Assembly: GCF_017939745.1 (NCBI RefSeq)
Contig: NZ_JAGKQQ010000001.1
Coordinates: 8,249,495-8,313,494, forward strand
Source of the DNA: Gemmata palustris
Lineage (GTDB): Bacteria; Planctomycetota; Planctomycetia; Gemmatales; Gemmataceae
Length of the DNA stretch: 64,000 bases
Direction: 5' to 3'
Position numbers and translations under genes: made by a program. The first letter of the stretch is position 1. Every line of letters starts with the position of its first letter. The notes under the pieces are model-generated. The model searched no databases, was not told where the DNA came from, and was given only the letters and a program-made list of their open reading frames with translations. This document shows, in pieces, positions 16,058 to 25,238 of this stretch.

Positions 16058-19000
16058 ATGGCTAACGACCTCGACGAGCGCACCAAACAATACGGCCGCG
16101 AAATCTTCGCCCGGCTCGACCGACAGGGGCCGGTGCTGTTCACGCGCGCCTGGCTCGAAGACAAACTCATGGGTTTGGGGATGCACGACCCCGCCCTCAA
16201 GGTGCAACTGTTCCGCTTCGTGGACACACTGCCGTACTTGAAGCAGCCCGCGGAGGTGTCGCGGCACTTGCGCGAGTATCTGGGCGAAGCGAAAGACGAG
16301 TTACCCTGGTGGGCGCGGTGGGGCACGCGACTCATCCCGAATAGTGGCATTTTGGGGCAGGGGCTCGCGTTCGCATCACAGCGCGGCGCGGAGCAGATGG
16401 CCCGGAAATTCATCGCCGGGTCGAACGTGGGGGAGGCCGTCGAAGCCGTTCGCGCGATGCGCGACCGCCGGCTGGCGTTCACCATTGATTTGCTGGGCGA
16501 AGCCACGATCACCGAAGTCGAAGCGGATCACGTTCAGAAGCAGTATTTGGACTTGCTCACGGGTTTAACGCGCGAAGTCAATGCGTGGCCCGAAGAGCCG
16601 ACCATCGACCGCGACGACCGCGGGCCGATCCCGCGCGTGAACGTGTCGGTGAAGCTGTCCGCGCTGTTCAGCCAGTTCGACCCGATCGACCCGGAAGGGA
16701 CGTCGCGGGCCGTGTGTCGGCGCCTGCGGCCGATCCTAAGTTTGGCGAAGCAGACCGGCGCGTTCGTCAACTTCGACATGGAGCAGCACAGCTTCAAGGA
16801 CGTCACGCTGAAGATCTTCCGCGACATCCTCACGGAGCCGGAGTTCCGCGACTGGCCGAGTGTCGGGATCGCGATTCAGGCGTACTTGAAGGATACTGAG
16901 GCCGATCTCCACGCGCTGCTCGACTGGGCGAAGAACGTTCGCAAAACGCCGGTGTGGATTCGCTTGGTGAAGGGCGCGTACTGGGACTACGAAACCGTGA
17001 TCGCGGCGCAGAATCACTGGCCGGTCCCGGTGTTCACGAAGAAGTGGGAATCGGACGCCAACTTCGAGAAACTGACCGAGTTCCTGCTCGCGAACGTGGA
17101 GTGGCTGATCCCCGCGTTCGGGTCGCACAACATTCGGAGCATCTCGCACGCGATGGCGGTGGCCGAGAAGCTCGGCGTCCCGCCGCGCCGGTACGAGTTC
17201 CAGATGCTCTACGGCATGGCCGACGCGATCAAGGAATCGATCCAGTCGCTCGGTCAGCGGGTCCGCATCTACACGCCCTACGGTCAACTGCTCCCCGGCA
17301 TGGCGTATCTCGTCCGCCGGCTGCTCGAGAACTCGTCGAACGATTCGTTCTTGCGGCAGGGCTTCTCCGAGGGCTTGTCGGAAGAAGTGCTGCTCACGGA
17401 CCCGGCGACCAATCGGCGCGCGCTGCCCGCCGAATCCCCCAACATCCCAACCACATCCATGACCGCAACGCATCCGCCCGCACACACCGAAAGCACCAAT
17501 CACGCACCGGCCCCCGTGAGCGGCGCGCCCGCCGCGTTTATCAACGAGCCGCTCACCGACTTCTCCGTGGAAGCGAATCGCGTGGCGATGAAGGCCGCGC
17601 TCGATCAGGTTCGCGCGGAGTTCGGCCGCACGTACCCCATCGTAATTGACAACAAGCCGCTGCCGGTCACGAAGACGCTCGATCGCGAGAACCCGTCGCG
17701 CAAGTCGGAACTGATCGGCAAGGTCGCAATGGCCAACGTCGAGCAGGCGAAGCTCGCGGTGAAGTCGTGCCTCACGGCGTTCGACACTTGGCGCGACACG
17801 AGCGTCGAAACTCGCGCCAAGCTGCTCCGCGACGTGGCCGAGCAGTTCCGCAAGCGCCGGTTCGAGCTGTCCGCGTGGATCGTGTACGAGACCGGCAAGC
17901 CGTGGCGCGAGTCCGATGCGGACGTGGCGGAAGCCATCGACTTCTGCGAATACTACGCGGTCGAAATGCTGAAGCTCGGCGCGACGCAGCACCGCGACGT
18001 TCCGGGCGAGGACAACCGGTACTTCTACGAGCCGCGCGGCGTGTCCGTAATCATCGCACCGTGGAACTTCCCGCTCGCGATTCTCGCGGGTATGGCGACC
18101 GCCGCGATCGTCAGCGGGAACACGGTCATTCTCAAGCCCGCGGAACAGTCCGGGATCATCGGCGCGAAGCTGATGGAGTGCCTCCAGGCTGCGGGCGTTC
18201 CCCCAGGGGTCGCGAATTTCCTGCCCGGGGACGGCGAAGAAATCGGGCCGACGCTCGTGCAGCACCCGGATGTGGCGCTGATCGCGTTCACCGGGTCGCT
18301 GAAGGTCGCGCTGCTCATCAACGAGCAGGCCTCGAAGACGCCCGGCGGTCAGAACTTCGTGAAGAAGGTCATCGCCGAGATGGGCGGCAAGAACGCGGTC
18401 ATCGTGGACTCGGACGCGGACCTCGACGAAGCGGTGAAGGGCGTGGTCGATTCGGCGTTCGGGTTCGGTGGGCAGAAGTGCTCGGCCGGGTCGCGTGCGA
18501 TCGTGCTGGACGGCATCTATGACCAGTTCCTGAACCGGCTCGTGGAAGCGACGAAGTCACTCGCGGTGAAGGCCGCGGACGATCCGGGGTGCTCGCTCGG
18601 TCCGGTCATTGATGCCGAGGCCCGGGGCCGCATCCTGAAGTTCATCGAAGCGGGTAAGAAAGAGGCGAAACTCGCGCACCAGACCGACCTCGGCGCGCTG
18701 ATGGAGCAGGGGCACTTCATCCCGCCGACGATCTTCGCGAACGTGCCGGAGAATGCCGGGATCGCACAAGAAGAGATCTTCGGGCCGGTGCTGTCGGTGA
18801 TCCGCGCGAAGGACCTGGACGACGCGCTTCGCATCGCGAACGGCACGCGGTACGCGCTCACGGGCGGGTGCTACAGCCGCAGCCCGAGCCACCTCGAAAA
18901 GGTGAAGCGGAAGTTCCGCGTGGGCAACCTGTACATCAACCGCAAATGCACCGGCGCGCTGGTGGACCGGCAACCGTTCGGGGGCTTCAAGCTCAGCGGG

Positions 19001-19114
19001 ATCGGCTCGAAGGCCGGCGGCCCGGACTACCTGCTCCAGTTCGTGCTCCCGCGCACGATCACCGAGAACCAGATGCGCCGCGGGTTCGCCCCGGAAACGG
19101 GCACGGGGGAGTGA
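16058..19114 (+). CDS. putA: Bifunctional proline dehydrogenase / P5C dehydrogenase
   Basis: 1018 residues. It oxidises proline to glutamate in two steps. The FAD-dependent proline dehydrogenase barrel spans about 130-450 (RLVKGAYWDYE at 302, YTPYGQLLPGMAYLVRRLLE at 405). A Pro/Thr-rich linker (about 455-490) leads to the NAD-dependent aldehyde dehydrogenase (IAPWNFPLAI at 666, FTGSLKVALLINE, Glu774, catalytic Cys808 in FGGQKCSAGS, EEIFGPVLSV). There is no N-terminal ribbon-helix-helix DNA-binding domain, so it is a catalytic short-type PutA. The ATG at 16058 lacks a clear Shine-Dalgarno sequence. Stand-alone gene. Confidence 0.95.
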   Translation: MANDLDERTKQYGREIFARLDRQGPVLFTRAWLEDKLMGLGMHDPALKVQLFRFVDTLPYLKQPAEVSRHLREYLGEAKDELPWWARWGTRLIPNSGILGQGLAFASQRGAEQMARKFIAGSNVGEAVEAVRAMRDRRLAFTIDLLGEATITEVEADHVQKQYLDLLTGLTREVNAWPEEPTIDRDDRGPIPRVNVSVKLSALFSQFDPIDPEGTSRAVCRRLRPILSLAKQTGAFVNFDMEQHSFKDVTLKIFRDILTEPEFRDWPSVGIAIQAYLKDTEADLHALLDWAKNVRKTPVWIRLVKGAYWDYETVIAAQNHWPVPVFTKKWESDANFEKLTEFLLANVEWLIPAFGSHNIRSISHAMAVAEKLGVPPRRYEFQMLYGMADAIKESIQSLGQRVRIYTPYGQLLPGMAYLVRRLLENSSNDSFLRQGFSEGLSEEVLLTDPATNRRALPAESPNIPTTSMTATHPPAHTESTNHAPAPVSGAPAAFINEPLTDFSVEANRVAMKAALDQVRAEFGRTYPIVIDNKPLPVTKTLDRENPSRKSELIGKVAMANVEQAKLAVKSCLTAFDTWRDTSVETRAKLLRDVAEQFRKRRFELSAWIVYETGKPWRESDADVAEAIDFCEYYAVEMLKLGATQHRDVPGEDNRYFYEPRGVSVIIAPWNFPLAILAGMATAAIVSGNTVILKPAEQSGIIGAKLMECLQAAGVPPGVANFLPGDGEEIGPTLVQHPDVALIAFTGSLKVALLINEQASKTPGGQNFVKKVIAEMGGKNAVIVDSDADLDEAVKGVVDSAFGFGGQKCSAGSRAIVLDGIYDQFLNRLVEATKSLAVKAADDPGCSLGPVIDAEARGRILKFIEAGKKEAKLAHQTDLGALMEQGHFIPPTIFANVPENAGIAQEEIFGPVLSVIRAKDLDDALRIANGTRYALTGGCYSRSPSHLEKVKRKFRVGNLYINRKCTGALVDRQPFGGFKLSGIGSKAGGPDYLLQFVLPRTITENQMRRGFAPETGTGE

Positions 19115-19131
19115 GCCGGAAAAAAGGAGGG

Positions 19132-20166
19132 TTAGGGGAGTGGGTGCGGCTCTTGCTCTCCGTCGAGCAAGAGGCCGTTGCCGAACCGAGTTTCGAGGAG
19201 TTGCCGCGTTTCTGGTGGGCAGTTCGTGAACTCAGGACCGTCATCATCGTCGTAGCGGTTCTCACGTAAATCGAGAACAGAGAGCGATTGCAGATTTGGT
19301 GATGACGCCAGTATCTGCAACCCTCGGGGGCTGATGCAATTGCCAGACAGATTCAAATGCCGAACGGAGTTGAGCTGTTTCGAGGAGACGAGTAATTCGA
19401 CACCTGTAGAAGCCAATAAGGTGCTCCGAAGCCACAGAGATTCCAGCCTTTTAACGAGTCGCCCTTTCAGCAGTTTCGCAATCCAATCGGTTCCGTCAGC
19501 AGATTCCCAGTTGCACCAATTGTGCGAAAGGTCGAGATGCCGCAGCGCGGGCAGGCTTCGAGTTTTACTCAGAAGTTCGATACCGTCTAGCTCCAAATGC
19601 CCGTTATCATCGTCGGCGATTAACTCAAGACGCACCAGATTCTTGAGGAACTTCGAGCCGAAGAAAACCGCCAACTCAGGGGTTTCATACCCAGACCTGT
19701 CGAGGCTGAGTTCCCGCACCTGAAGGAGTTTGGAACACGCCGCAAGTTTGTGGTAGTCCCACTGATGGTAGAAGGCGATCCGCTGAATTGGCGCGCAACG
19801 GAACAACTCGACCGCACGATCCGCGAATGCTTCTTTCTCCTCATTGATTTGCACGCCGTAAGGGAACCCACGTCGATACTCAATGCCCTGGAAACTTCGG
19901 AGCGTGGGTTTCTGGTATGCCACTAGAGCGAAGCCAAGCGATCTCAGCGGCTCCGACCACTTTTCGCCATGCGCGGCAAGTAGTACGCTTTCGCGTTCCT
20001 TCAAGACAGTGTCCGTACTCCCACGGGCCACCGCAATCTGCGTGCGGATGAACTCCGCCTGCGCTTCGTCGCCGTGCTCTTGAAGCCAGTCGGCGAACAC
20101 GAGGCGCGGGGTATCATCATCGGGGTTGTCGCAGATCGCGCGCAACAAGGCTTCGCGTTCGTTCAT
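19132..20166 (-). CDS. TIGR02996-domain leucine-rich-repeat protein
   Basis: 344 residues. The first ~45 residues (LRAICDNPDDDTPRLVFADW, then LQEHGDEAQAEFIRTQ) are the TIGR02996 domain, found in many copies in Gemmata-type planctomycetes. The rest carries irregular leucine-rich repeats (LPALRHLDLSHNWCN, LNSVRHLNLSGNCIS, LQSLSVLDLRENRYD). No signal peptide is seen, so it is probably a cytoplasmic protein-interaction module of unknown partner. It converges on putA, 17 bases between stops. The family is strongly lineage-specific and supports the taxonomic assignment. Confidence 0.85.
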   Translation of the reverse strand: MNEREALLRAICDNPDDDTPRLVFADWLQEHGDEAQAEFIRTQIAVARGSTDTVLKERESVLLAAHGEKWSEPLRSLGFALVAYQKPTLRSFQGIEYRRGFPYGVQINEEKEAFADRAVELFRCAPIQRIAFYHQWDYHKLAACSKLLQVRELSLDRSGYETPELAVFFGSKFLKNLVRLELIADDDNGHLELDGIELLSKTRSLPALRHLDLSHNWCNWESADGTDWIAKLLKGRLVKRLESLWLRSTLLASTGVELLVSSKQLNSVRHLNLSGNCISPRGLQILASSPNLQSLSVLDLRENRYDDDDGPEFTNCPPETRQLLETRFGNGLLLDGEQEPHPLP

Positions 20167-20319
20167 TAACGCCTCTCCGGAACGGCACTTGGGAACAAAG
20201 TAGCCGATTTCAGCGGCGCAAGTAAATTTCCCGCCGGTCCGAGCGAATACGATTGCGTATGGGCCGTAGAAACGGCTACATTTTCAACGGACACCCTACA
20301 CCCGACGGCGGGTCCGATC

Positions 20320-21183
20320 ATGGTAGACGACTACAACCGAGACGACCGCCGGCGCGGGGGCAGCGACGAACGGTACGACCGTGCCCGGCGCTTCGAGCGA
20401 GCGCGCCGGCGCTACGACGAGGAGTATCGCACCCCGCGCAAGGAGACGAGTACCCTCGGCGTCATCGCGTTCGTTATGGGCCTCTTGGCGCTTGTTATCA
20501 GCCTGATTCCGTGCTTCGGCGCGTTCGCGATTTTCGCGGGCGGAATCCCACTGGTGCTCGCGCTCGCGTCCGTTCTGATCGCCCGGGGCTCCAATCAGAA
20601 GATGGGCTTCCCCGTTGCGGCCACAGCTGTGAGTGGAAGCGCGGTCGCGTTCTCGTTGATGTGGCTCGCGGTCATTGGGTCCATGATGGACAACAGAGCC
20701 GCCAAGCGGCCCGCCCCTCCGCTCCCCGTGCCGCCTCCCCCCCAAGTGCGAGTGAACCCGCCCCTCAAGAAGCCGGACGAGAACAAGCTCGACGACGAGA
20801 AGTTCCAGAAGCAACTGCTCGAAGACCTCGCGAAGGATCGCATCAAGGAACGGATTCGCAACGGCCCGGGCGAGCCGGTGACGGCCGGAACGCTTGAAAC
20901 GGATTACCTCACGAACGTGGTCGCGGCGGAATCGCGGTACAAGGACAAGGTGCTCGAAGTCACCGGTAAAGTGGTGCGCGTGATCCGCGAGGACGGCAAA
21001 TTGCAGTACCTCCTCGAACTCGACACGGGCGAACCGACCAAGACGGTGAACTGCGAATTCAACGAGCAAACGAAGCACCCGCTCACTTCGATCAAGCGCG
21101 GCCAGGAGGTGAAGGTACGCGGGCAGTGCGTCGGGCGCGTCGATGCCTTCGTGACGCTCAAAGATTGCGTTCTGGCGAAGTGA
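20320..21183 (+). CDS. Membrane protein with C-terminal OB-fold (tRNA_anti-like) domain
   Basis: 287 residues. A charged Arg/Asp-rich head (about 40 residues) is followed by membrane helices at about 45-65, 68-88 and 100-122, then a Pro-rich linker (APPLPVPPPPQ). The C-terminal part (about 190-287) reads DKVLEVTGKVVRVIREDG, LLELDTGEPTKTVNCEF and GQEVKVRGQCVGR, an OB-fold of the tRNA_anti-like type seen in many small secreted proteins. The soluble domain may bind oligosaccharide or nucleic acid; that is unproven. Single gene. Confidence 0.7.
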   Translation: MVDDYNRDDRRRGGSDERYDRARRFERARRRYDEEYRTPRKETSTLGVIAFVMGLLALVISLIPCFGAFAIFAGGIPLVLALASVLIARGSNQKMGFPVAATAVSGSAVAFSLMWLAVIGSMMDNRAAKRPAPPLPVPPPPQVRVNPPLKKPDENKLDDEKFQKQLLEDLAKDRIKERIRNGPGEPVTAGTLETDYLTNVVAAESRYKDKVLEVTGKVVRVIREDGKLQYLLELDTGEPTKTVNCEFNEQTKHPLTSIKRGQEVKVRGQCVGRVDAFVTLKDCVLAK

Positions 21184-21205
21184 TCGGGCCAGAGCGGACA
21201 ACTCG

Positions 21206-21544
21206 CTATTCTCTTACCGCGGGTGCTGGAAGCGCCCGCGGTTTGTGTTGTGGGGCGATCGCCACCACGGGTAACCCGAGCAGGCGCTTCACCGGAATGA
21301 ATTCGCCCACGTCGTTCCCTTCAATGCGGTGACCGATCCACTGGAGCAGGTAGCCCGCCACAATCGCCCCCGCCCCCCAATACCACTCCGCCACAAACAG
21401 CAGCGGCAGGCCCGCGAACGCGAGCGGGATGCCGAGCATGTGAATCCAGTAGTTCGCCGGGGTCTGGTGCCGGTCCAGCCAGTTGCGCCGGGCGCGGCCC
21501 GCCAGCGCCAGCATCTTGCGCGCGATCGGAAAACGGTAACTCAT
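21206..21544 (-). CDS. Mpo1-like (DUF962) membrane protein
   Basis: 112 residues from the ATG at 21544. The motif HQTPANYWIHMLGIPLAFAG, with conserved histidines, a second helix AIVAGYLLQWIGHRIEGN, and the end FIPVKRLLGLPVV match the DUF962/Mpo1 family. Yeast Mpo1 is an iron-dependent dioxygenase in 2-hydroxy fatty acid breakdown; the histidines at HQ, IH and GH are candidates for the metal site here. The role in this organism is inferred only. It is divergent from rpe. Confidence 0.75.
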   Translation of the reverse strand: MSYRFPIARKMLALAGRARRNWLDRHQTPANYWIHMLGIPLAFAGLPLLFVAEWYWGAGAIVAGYLLQWIGHRIEGNDVGEFIPVKRLLGLPVVAIAPQHKPRALPAPAVRE

Positions 21545-21669
21545 GCGATCAGTTTCAAGTTCCCGGTTCCAAGTTTCAAGTTGTTCCGCGCCGCGACTTG
21601 GCGAACCCGCCCGGAACCGACAGACTGACTGGGACGCGGACACCCGGAACTTTCGGAACTGGAACTCCC

Positions 21670-22347
21670 ATGATCGCACCCTCAATTCTGGCCGCCGACT
21701 TCTCCAGGCTCGGCGAACTCGTGCGCGAGGTCACAAAGGCCGGGGCCGACCGTATTCACGTCGACGTGATGGACGGGCACTTCGTCCCCAATCTGAGCAT
21801 GGGTTCGGTCGTCGTGAAGGGACTGCGCCCGGTCACCACGATCCCGCTCGAAGTTCACCTGATGGTCGAAGACCCGGGCCGGTTCCTCGACGGGTTCGTC
21901 AAGGAGGGCGCGGACACGCTCATCGTTCACCTGGAAGTGCTCGCGGACCCGCGGCCGATGCTCGAACATATCAAGAAGGCGCTCGGGAAGAAGGTGGGGC
22001 TGGCGTTCAACCCGGACATGCCCGTTGAGCGCATCGAGCCGTACCTGCGCGACATCGATCTCGCGCTCTGCATGACCGTGTTCCCCGGCTTCGGCGGTCA
22101 GGCGTTCATCCCCGATAGCCTCGAACGGCTGAAGAAGCTCCGCGCGCTCGTGAACGAACACAACCCGGCGTGCGAGATCGAGGTGGACGGCGGAATCGAC
22201 GCGCGGACGATCGGCGCCGCCGCCGCCGCGGGCGCGAACGTGTTCGTTGCGGGCACCGCGGTGTTCGGCGCCCCTCCCGGACCGGCTGCCGCCTTGCAGA
22301 ACCTCGCGAAGTTGGCGGGCAGTCGTTCGGGCGAACGGCCGGTGTGA
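21670..22347 (+). CDS. rpe: Ribulose-phosphate 3-epimerase
   Basis: 225 residues. It interconverts ribulose 5-phosphate and xylulose 5-phosphate in the pentose phosphate pathway. The family signatures are complete: APSILAADFSRL at the start, HVDVMDGHFVPNLSMG (metal-binding His and Asp), EVHLMVEDPG, MTVFPGFGGQAFIP, and EVDGGIDARTIG followed by a glycine-rich phosphate-binding end. The last residues and the TGA stop lie inside the left arm of the 30-bp palindrome at 22329, so the repeat has replaced the natural C-terminus (ending SGERPV). Confidence 0.95.
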   Translation: MIAPSILAADFSRLGELVREVTKAGADRIHVDVMDGHFVPNLSMGSVVVKGLRPVTTIPLEVHLMVEDPGRFLDGFVKEGADTLIVHLEVLADPRPMLEHIKKALGKKVGLAFNPDMPVERIEPYLRDIDLALCMTVFPGFGGQAFIPDSLERLKKLRALVNEHNPACEIEVDGGIDARTIGAAAAAGANVFVAGTAVFGAPPGPAAALQNLAKLAGSRSGERPV

Positions 22348-22447
22348 GCCGGCCGGTGAGAACTTTGCTCGTGAGTTGGTTGATGAGAACTGGCGTTTGG
22401 CAACACCCGGGAGTTTCCACCGGCCGGCTCACACCGGCCGTTCGCCC
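22329..22447. repeat. Perfect 30-bp inverted repeat between converging genes
   Basis: Arms 22329-22358 and 22418-22447 are perfectly complementary, with a 59-nt spacer. The left arm encodes the end and stop codon of rpe, and the right arm ends 5 bases from the BBP7 stop codon. A half copy is at 13557-13585. It is a dispersed palindromic element placed where two genes converge, and could end transcription from both sides. Confidence 0.9.
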
Positions 22448-22452
22448 GGAAC

Positions 22453-23682
22453 TCAGTGCCGCCACTCGATACCGAAGTTGACCGACTGCACCCAGAAGTC
22501 GGTGAGCGCGATTTTGCTGTTGGCGGGGTTGAGTGCGTCACCCAGGCGCCCGGCGCGGCTGAGGTACTGGAACGAGTAGCCCGCGAAGACCCGCGTGCGC
22601 TCGCTCACTTGTCGACCGATTGACAGGTTCAGGACCGGCATCACCGCGAACTCGCTCTTCTCGGCCGTGTTGAGCGCTCGCAGTTGTGTGAACTGCGAAC
22701 CCGTTCGGCCCTCCGCGCCAATGAACAGCCCGCTCGTGGTCACTTCCGGCGTCACCACCCCGAACGCGACCTTCGCGGACCCGGCCGCGTACCAGCCGTT
22801 CTTGCGGACCTCGCCCGCGAGACCGATCTGCCCGCCGTGAAACGGGTTCGAGACCGATGCGCGGTTGCGCTTGTAATCGTTGTCCCCGTCCGGCACTTCG
22901 CCGAGGTACAACTCGTCTTGCAGGTACGCGAACCGGTACCCCACGAGGGCATCCAGGCGGGCACTATCGGTGCAGAGCAACTTGCGCCGGTAGTTCACGT
23001 CCACCGTGGTGAAAAACGTCGAGAGCGTGGACGGGAACGTGCCCACGATCCGTGCTCCGAACGGGTCCGGGAACGCGATCACTTGCGGCGTACCGCGCCC
23101 CGGCCCCTCCGGGAACAGCACCAGCATACCCGGTGCAGCGGTGCCGAACGTGTTGTCCGCGTTGCGAACGAAGAAGCTCGCTTCCGCACCGTTGGTGTGC
23201 GACTCATCGAACCAGCGCCCGAAAACGAGCCCCAGCGCGGCCTCGAACTGTCCGGCCGAGCGCCCCGCGACCGGCAGCACCGGCCCTGGGGCCGAGTTGC
23301 CCAGCCCGTCCGACAAGCGCAGCCGAACACTCGCCGGCGCCCGGTTCGTTGGCACCCAGGAGAGTTCAAACGACGGGGTGATCCACCACCGGCCGGCCGG
23401 TCCGCATTCTTCCGGGCGCCTAGCCCGCTCGGGCGCTTTTTCTGGCAGGTAGAGGTAGCCCGGGTCGTAATCGACGGCCGGCCCGGTTCCCGGTCGGGGT
23501 ACTTCGGTGAGTGGTGCGCCCGGCGGCGGCGGGGGCAACAGGGGCGGAAGTTCGCGCGTGTCAGCGGGAGGCGTAGAGGTTGCGGGGAGCGCCGGTGGCG
23601 GAAGTGGTGGTTGAGGCTGTGCGCTCGCCGGGCTGAAGCCGAGGAATATCACACCGACCGCAGCCAACCAACGGCTTCGCAT
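22453..23682 (-). CDS. BBP7-family outer-membrane beta-barrel protein
   Basis: 409 residues. A signal peptide (SRWLAAVGVIFLGFSPASAQ) precedes a Pro-rich segment and a barrel-like region with alternating aromatic/polar strands (RWWITPSFELSWVPTNRAP, FFTTVDVNYRRKLLC, YRFAYLQDELYLGEV, GWYAAGSAKVAFGVV, VFAGYSFQYLSRAG) and the closing strand FWVQSVNFGIEWRH. This matches the BBP7 planctomycete barrel family. It probably sits in the outer membrane; pore or adhesion function is unknown. Confidence 0.82.
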   Translation of the reverse strand: MRSRWLAAVGVIFLGFSPASAQPQPPLPPPALPATSTPPADTRELPPLLPPPPPGAPLTEVPRPGTGPAVDYDPGYLYLPEKAPERARRPEECGPAGRWWITPSFELSWVPTNRAPASVRLRLSDGLGNSAPGPVLPVAGRSAGQFEAALGLVFGRWFDESHTNGAEASFFVRNADNTFGTAAPGMLVLFPEGPGRGTPQVIAFPDPFGARIVGTFPSTLSTFFTTVDVNYRRKLLCTDSARLDALVGYRFAYLQDELYLGEVPDGDNDYKRNRASVSNPFHGGQIGLAGEVRKNGWYAAGSAKVAFGVVTPEVTTSGLFIGAEGRTGSQFTQLRALNTAEKSEFAVMPVLNLSIGRQVSERTRVFAGYSFQYLSRAGRLGDALNPANSKIALTDFWVQSVNFGIEWRH

Positions 23683-23757
23683 CCGATCCCCTCATCGTTG
23701 CTTCGCGCGAGCCCGCCCCCAGCCAACGAATTGCAGACGTGGAACGCGAGCGCTTTT

Positions 23758-23896
23758 GGTTGTGCCCTCTCCCCTTGCGGGAGAGGGGCGCCGCGCTTCG
23801 CGGCGGGGTGAGGGGTTGCTTCCACACTCGGGACGTTACCCCTCACCCGGTTCGCAAAGCCTCACCACCCCTCCCGCAAGGGGAGAGGGCACAACC
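23758..23896. repeat. Perfect 26-bp inverted repeat in a divergent promoter region
   Basis: Arms 23758-23783 and 23871-23896 are perfectly complementary; the 87-nt spacer holds further partial palindromes. The element lies between the divergent starts of the BBP7 and DUF1571 genes, unlike most palindromes here, which sit at gene ends. Confidence 0.85.
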
Positions 23897-24158
23897 CAAG
23901 CACCGGCTCGCGGCCCGACGCTATCCACGTTTGCAATTCGTTGACAACACGCGGCGCGAAATAGTCTCAGCGCCGCACAAGTTCAACTGGAGTTTCCCCG
24001 CACCCCGGTCGAACACAGGAGATACACAATTCGCCGTCACTTCCGTAACCGGGGCACTTCAGATGGGTTACGCTCTCAGGCGCGCCGCACGCGCGTTGTT
24101 CCCGTTCTTCGGGCCGCGTAAACTGTCGGGGAACGTGCCCACCGCAGGAGGAAGGAAG

Positions 24159-25121
24159 ATGACTCGCCGTCTCATCGTCGCGATCGTTCTGCTCGCGTTC
24201 TTAATCGGTGCGGGATTCGTGGGCTACGACCGGTACTTCAGCGCTCCCCCTTCGGCGGTGGCGCCGATTCACGTCGACAACGGGGACAAGCTCCCGACTC
24301 AGCCGGAGTTCGACGAACTCGCCAAGACCGATCCGGTGAAGCTGCTCTCCACCTGTCTCACGCGCTACGAGCGCGAAGTACGGGGGTTGCACTGCACGAT
24401 GGAGAAGCAAGAACGGGTGCAGGGAAAGCCCAAGCACCCGGACATGCCGGAGATGGAAGTCATCGACTTGTGGGTACGCGGCGATGTTCCCGACGCCAAA
24501 ACCAAGCAGACCGCGATCGAGGTCGTGATGAAGTGGCGCTCCGGCGCCAAGCGGGTGCTCTTCGCGGAAGTTCGGGGTACGCTCTTCAGCGAGAAACCGG
24601 CCCCGGAAGGGCTCGACAAAAAAGTCGTGACCTGGCGCCCGGAGGCCCGCGGGGTCAAACTCAGCCTCCCCCTCGAGCCGAACAGTGGTGCCGCTCAGGG
24701 GCAATCGCGGTACTGCATCCGCGACGCGGGCCTCTACCGCAGCATGCTCCGCACGCACGAAGCCTGGAAGGGGCGCCAGGAGGCCGGCGAGTTCAAGTAC
24801 GAATACCTCGGAACGAAAGTAGTCGAGAAGGCCGGCGGGCGCGAGTGCCACGCGATCCGGCGCATCTGCCCGCGTACCGAACTGGACGCTTTCGAGTTGG
24901 GCGGCACCGCCCCCACCGATCCGAAAACCGTTGCGGCCGAGGGCTTCACCGAGGTCGTGATCTACATCGACCGCGAGCGGTGGGTCCAGGTGGGAACCGA
25001 GCAGTACCGCACGGAGCCGGACGGCACGCGGGTCACGCTCGGCACCTACTTCTTCCGCGATGTGGAACTCAACCCTACCTTCGCGAGCGACACGTTTACG
25101 ACCGAAGGGTTGAAGAAGTGA
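24159..25121 (+). CDS. DUF1571 domain protein, membrane-anchored
   Basis: 320 residues from the ATG at 24159, preceded by AGGAGG. An N-terminal anchor (LIVAIVLLAFLIGAGFVGY) holds a periplasmic domain. The sequence LLSTCLTRYEREVRGLHCTM, MEVIDLWVRG, VMKWRSGAKRVLFAEVRG and IYIDRERWVQVGTEQY are typical of DUF1571, a planctomycete family with a beta-rich, lipoprotein-carrier-like fold. Two conserved cysteines (ICPRTE and TCLTRYE regions) may pair. The reading frame continues upstream through the palindrome but that is not coding. Function unknown. Confidence 0.78.
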   Translation: MTRRLIVAIVLLAFLIGAGFVGYDRYFSAPPSAVAPIHVDNGDKLPTQPEFDELAKTDPVKLLSTCLTRYEREVRGLHCTMEKQERVQGKPKHPDMPEMEVIDLWVRGDVPDAKTKQTAIEVVMKWRSGAKRVLFAEVRGTLFSEKPAPEGLDKKVVTWRPEARGVKLSLPLEPNSGAAQGQSRYCIRDAGLYRSMLRTHEAWKGRQEAGEFKYEYLGTKVVEKAGGRECHAIRRICPRTELDAFELGGTAPTDPKTVAAEGFTEVVIYIDRERWVQVGTEQYRTEPDGTRVTLGTYFFRDVELNPTFASDTFTTEGLKK

Positions 25122-25187
25122 GCGCTGTTTTTGGGACGACCGGCGGGACGTTTAGTAGGCGGGCGCTGAGGTAGAAGTGGGAAACGG

Positions 25188-25219
25188 CGAGTGCCCGGCC
25201 AACGATGGCCGGGCACTCG
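25188..25219. terminator. Bidirectional hairpin between converging genes
   Basis: A 13-bp perfect stem (25188-25200 with 25207-25219, 6-nt loop AACGAT) lies between the DUF1571 stop and the stop of the converging secreted protein at 25239. No long T-run follows, so termination efficiency is uncertain. Confidence 0.6.
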
Positions 25220-25238
25220 GTAGTCGCGTGATGCGGGG

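Noticed and set aside
16736..18265. 509-residue frame antisense to putA
   Set aside because: Composition is a mirror of the putA codons, with no family features and no upstream ribosome-binding site.
23739..24158. N-terminal extension of the DUF1571 protein
   Set aside because: It is translated palindrome and intergenic sequence. The ATG at 24159 has AGGAGG and begins a proper membrane anchor.
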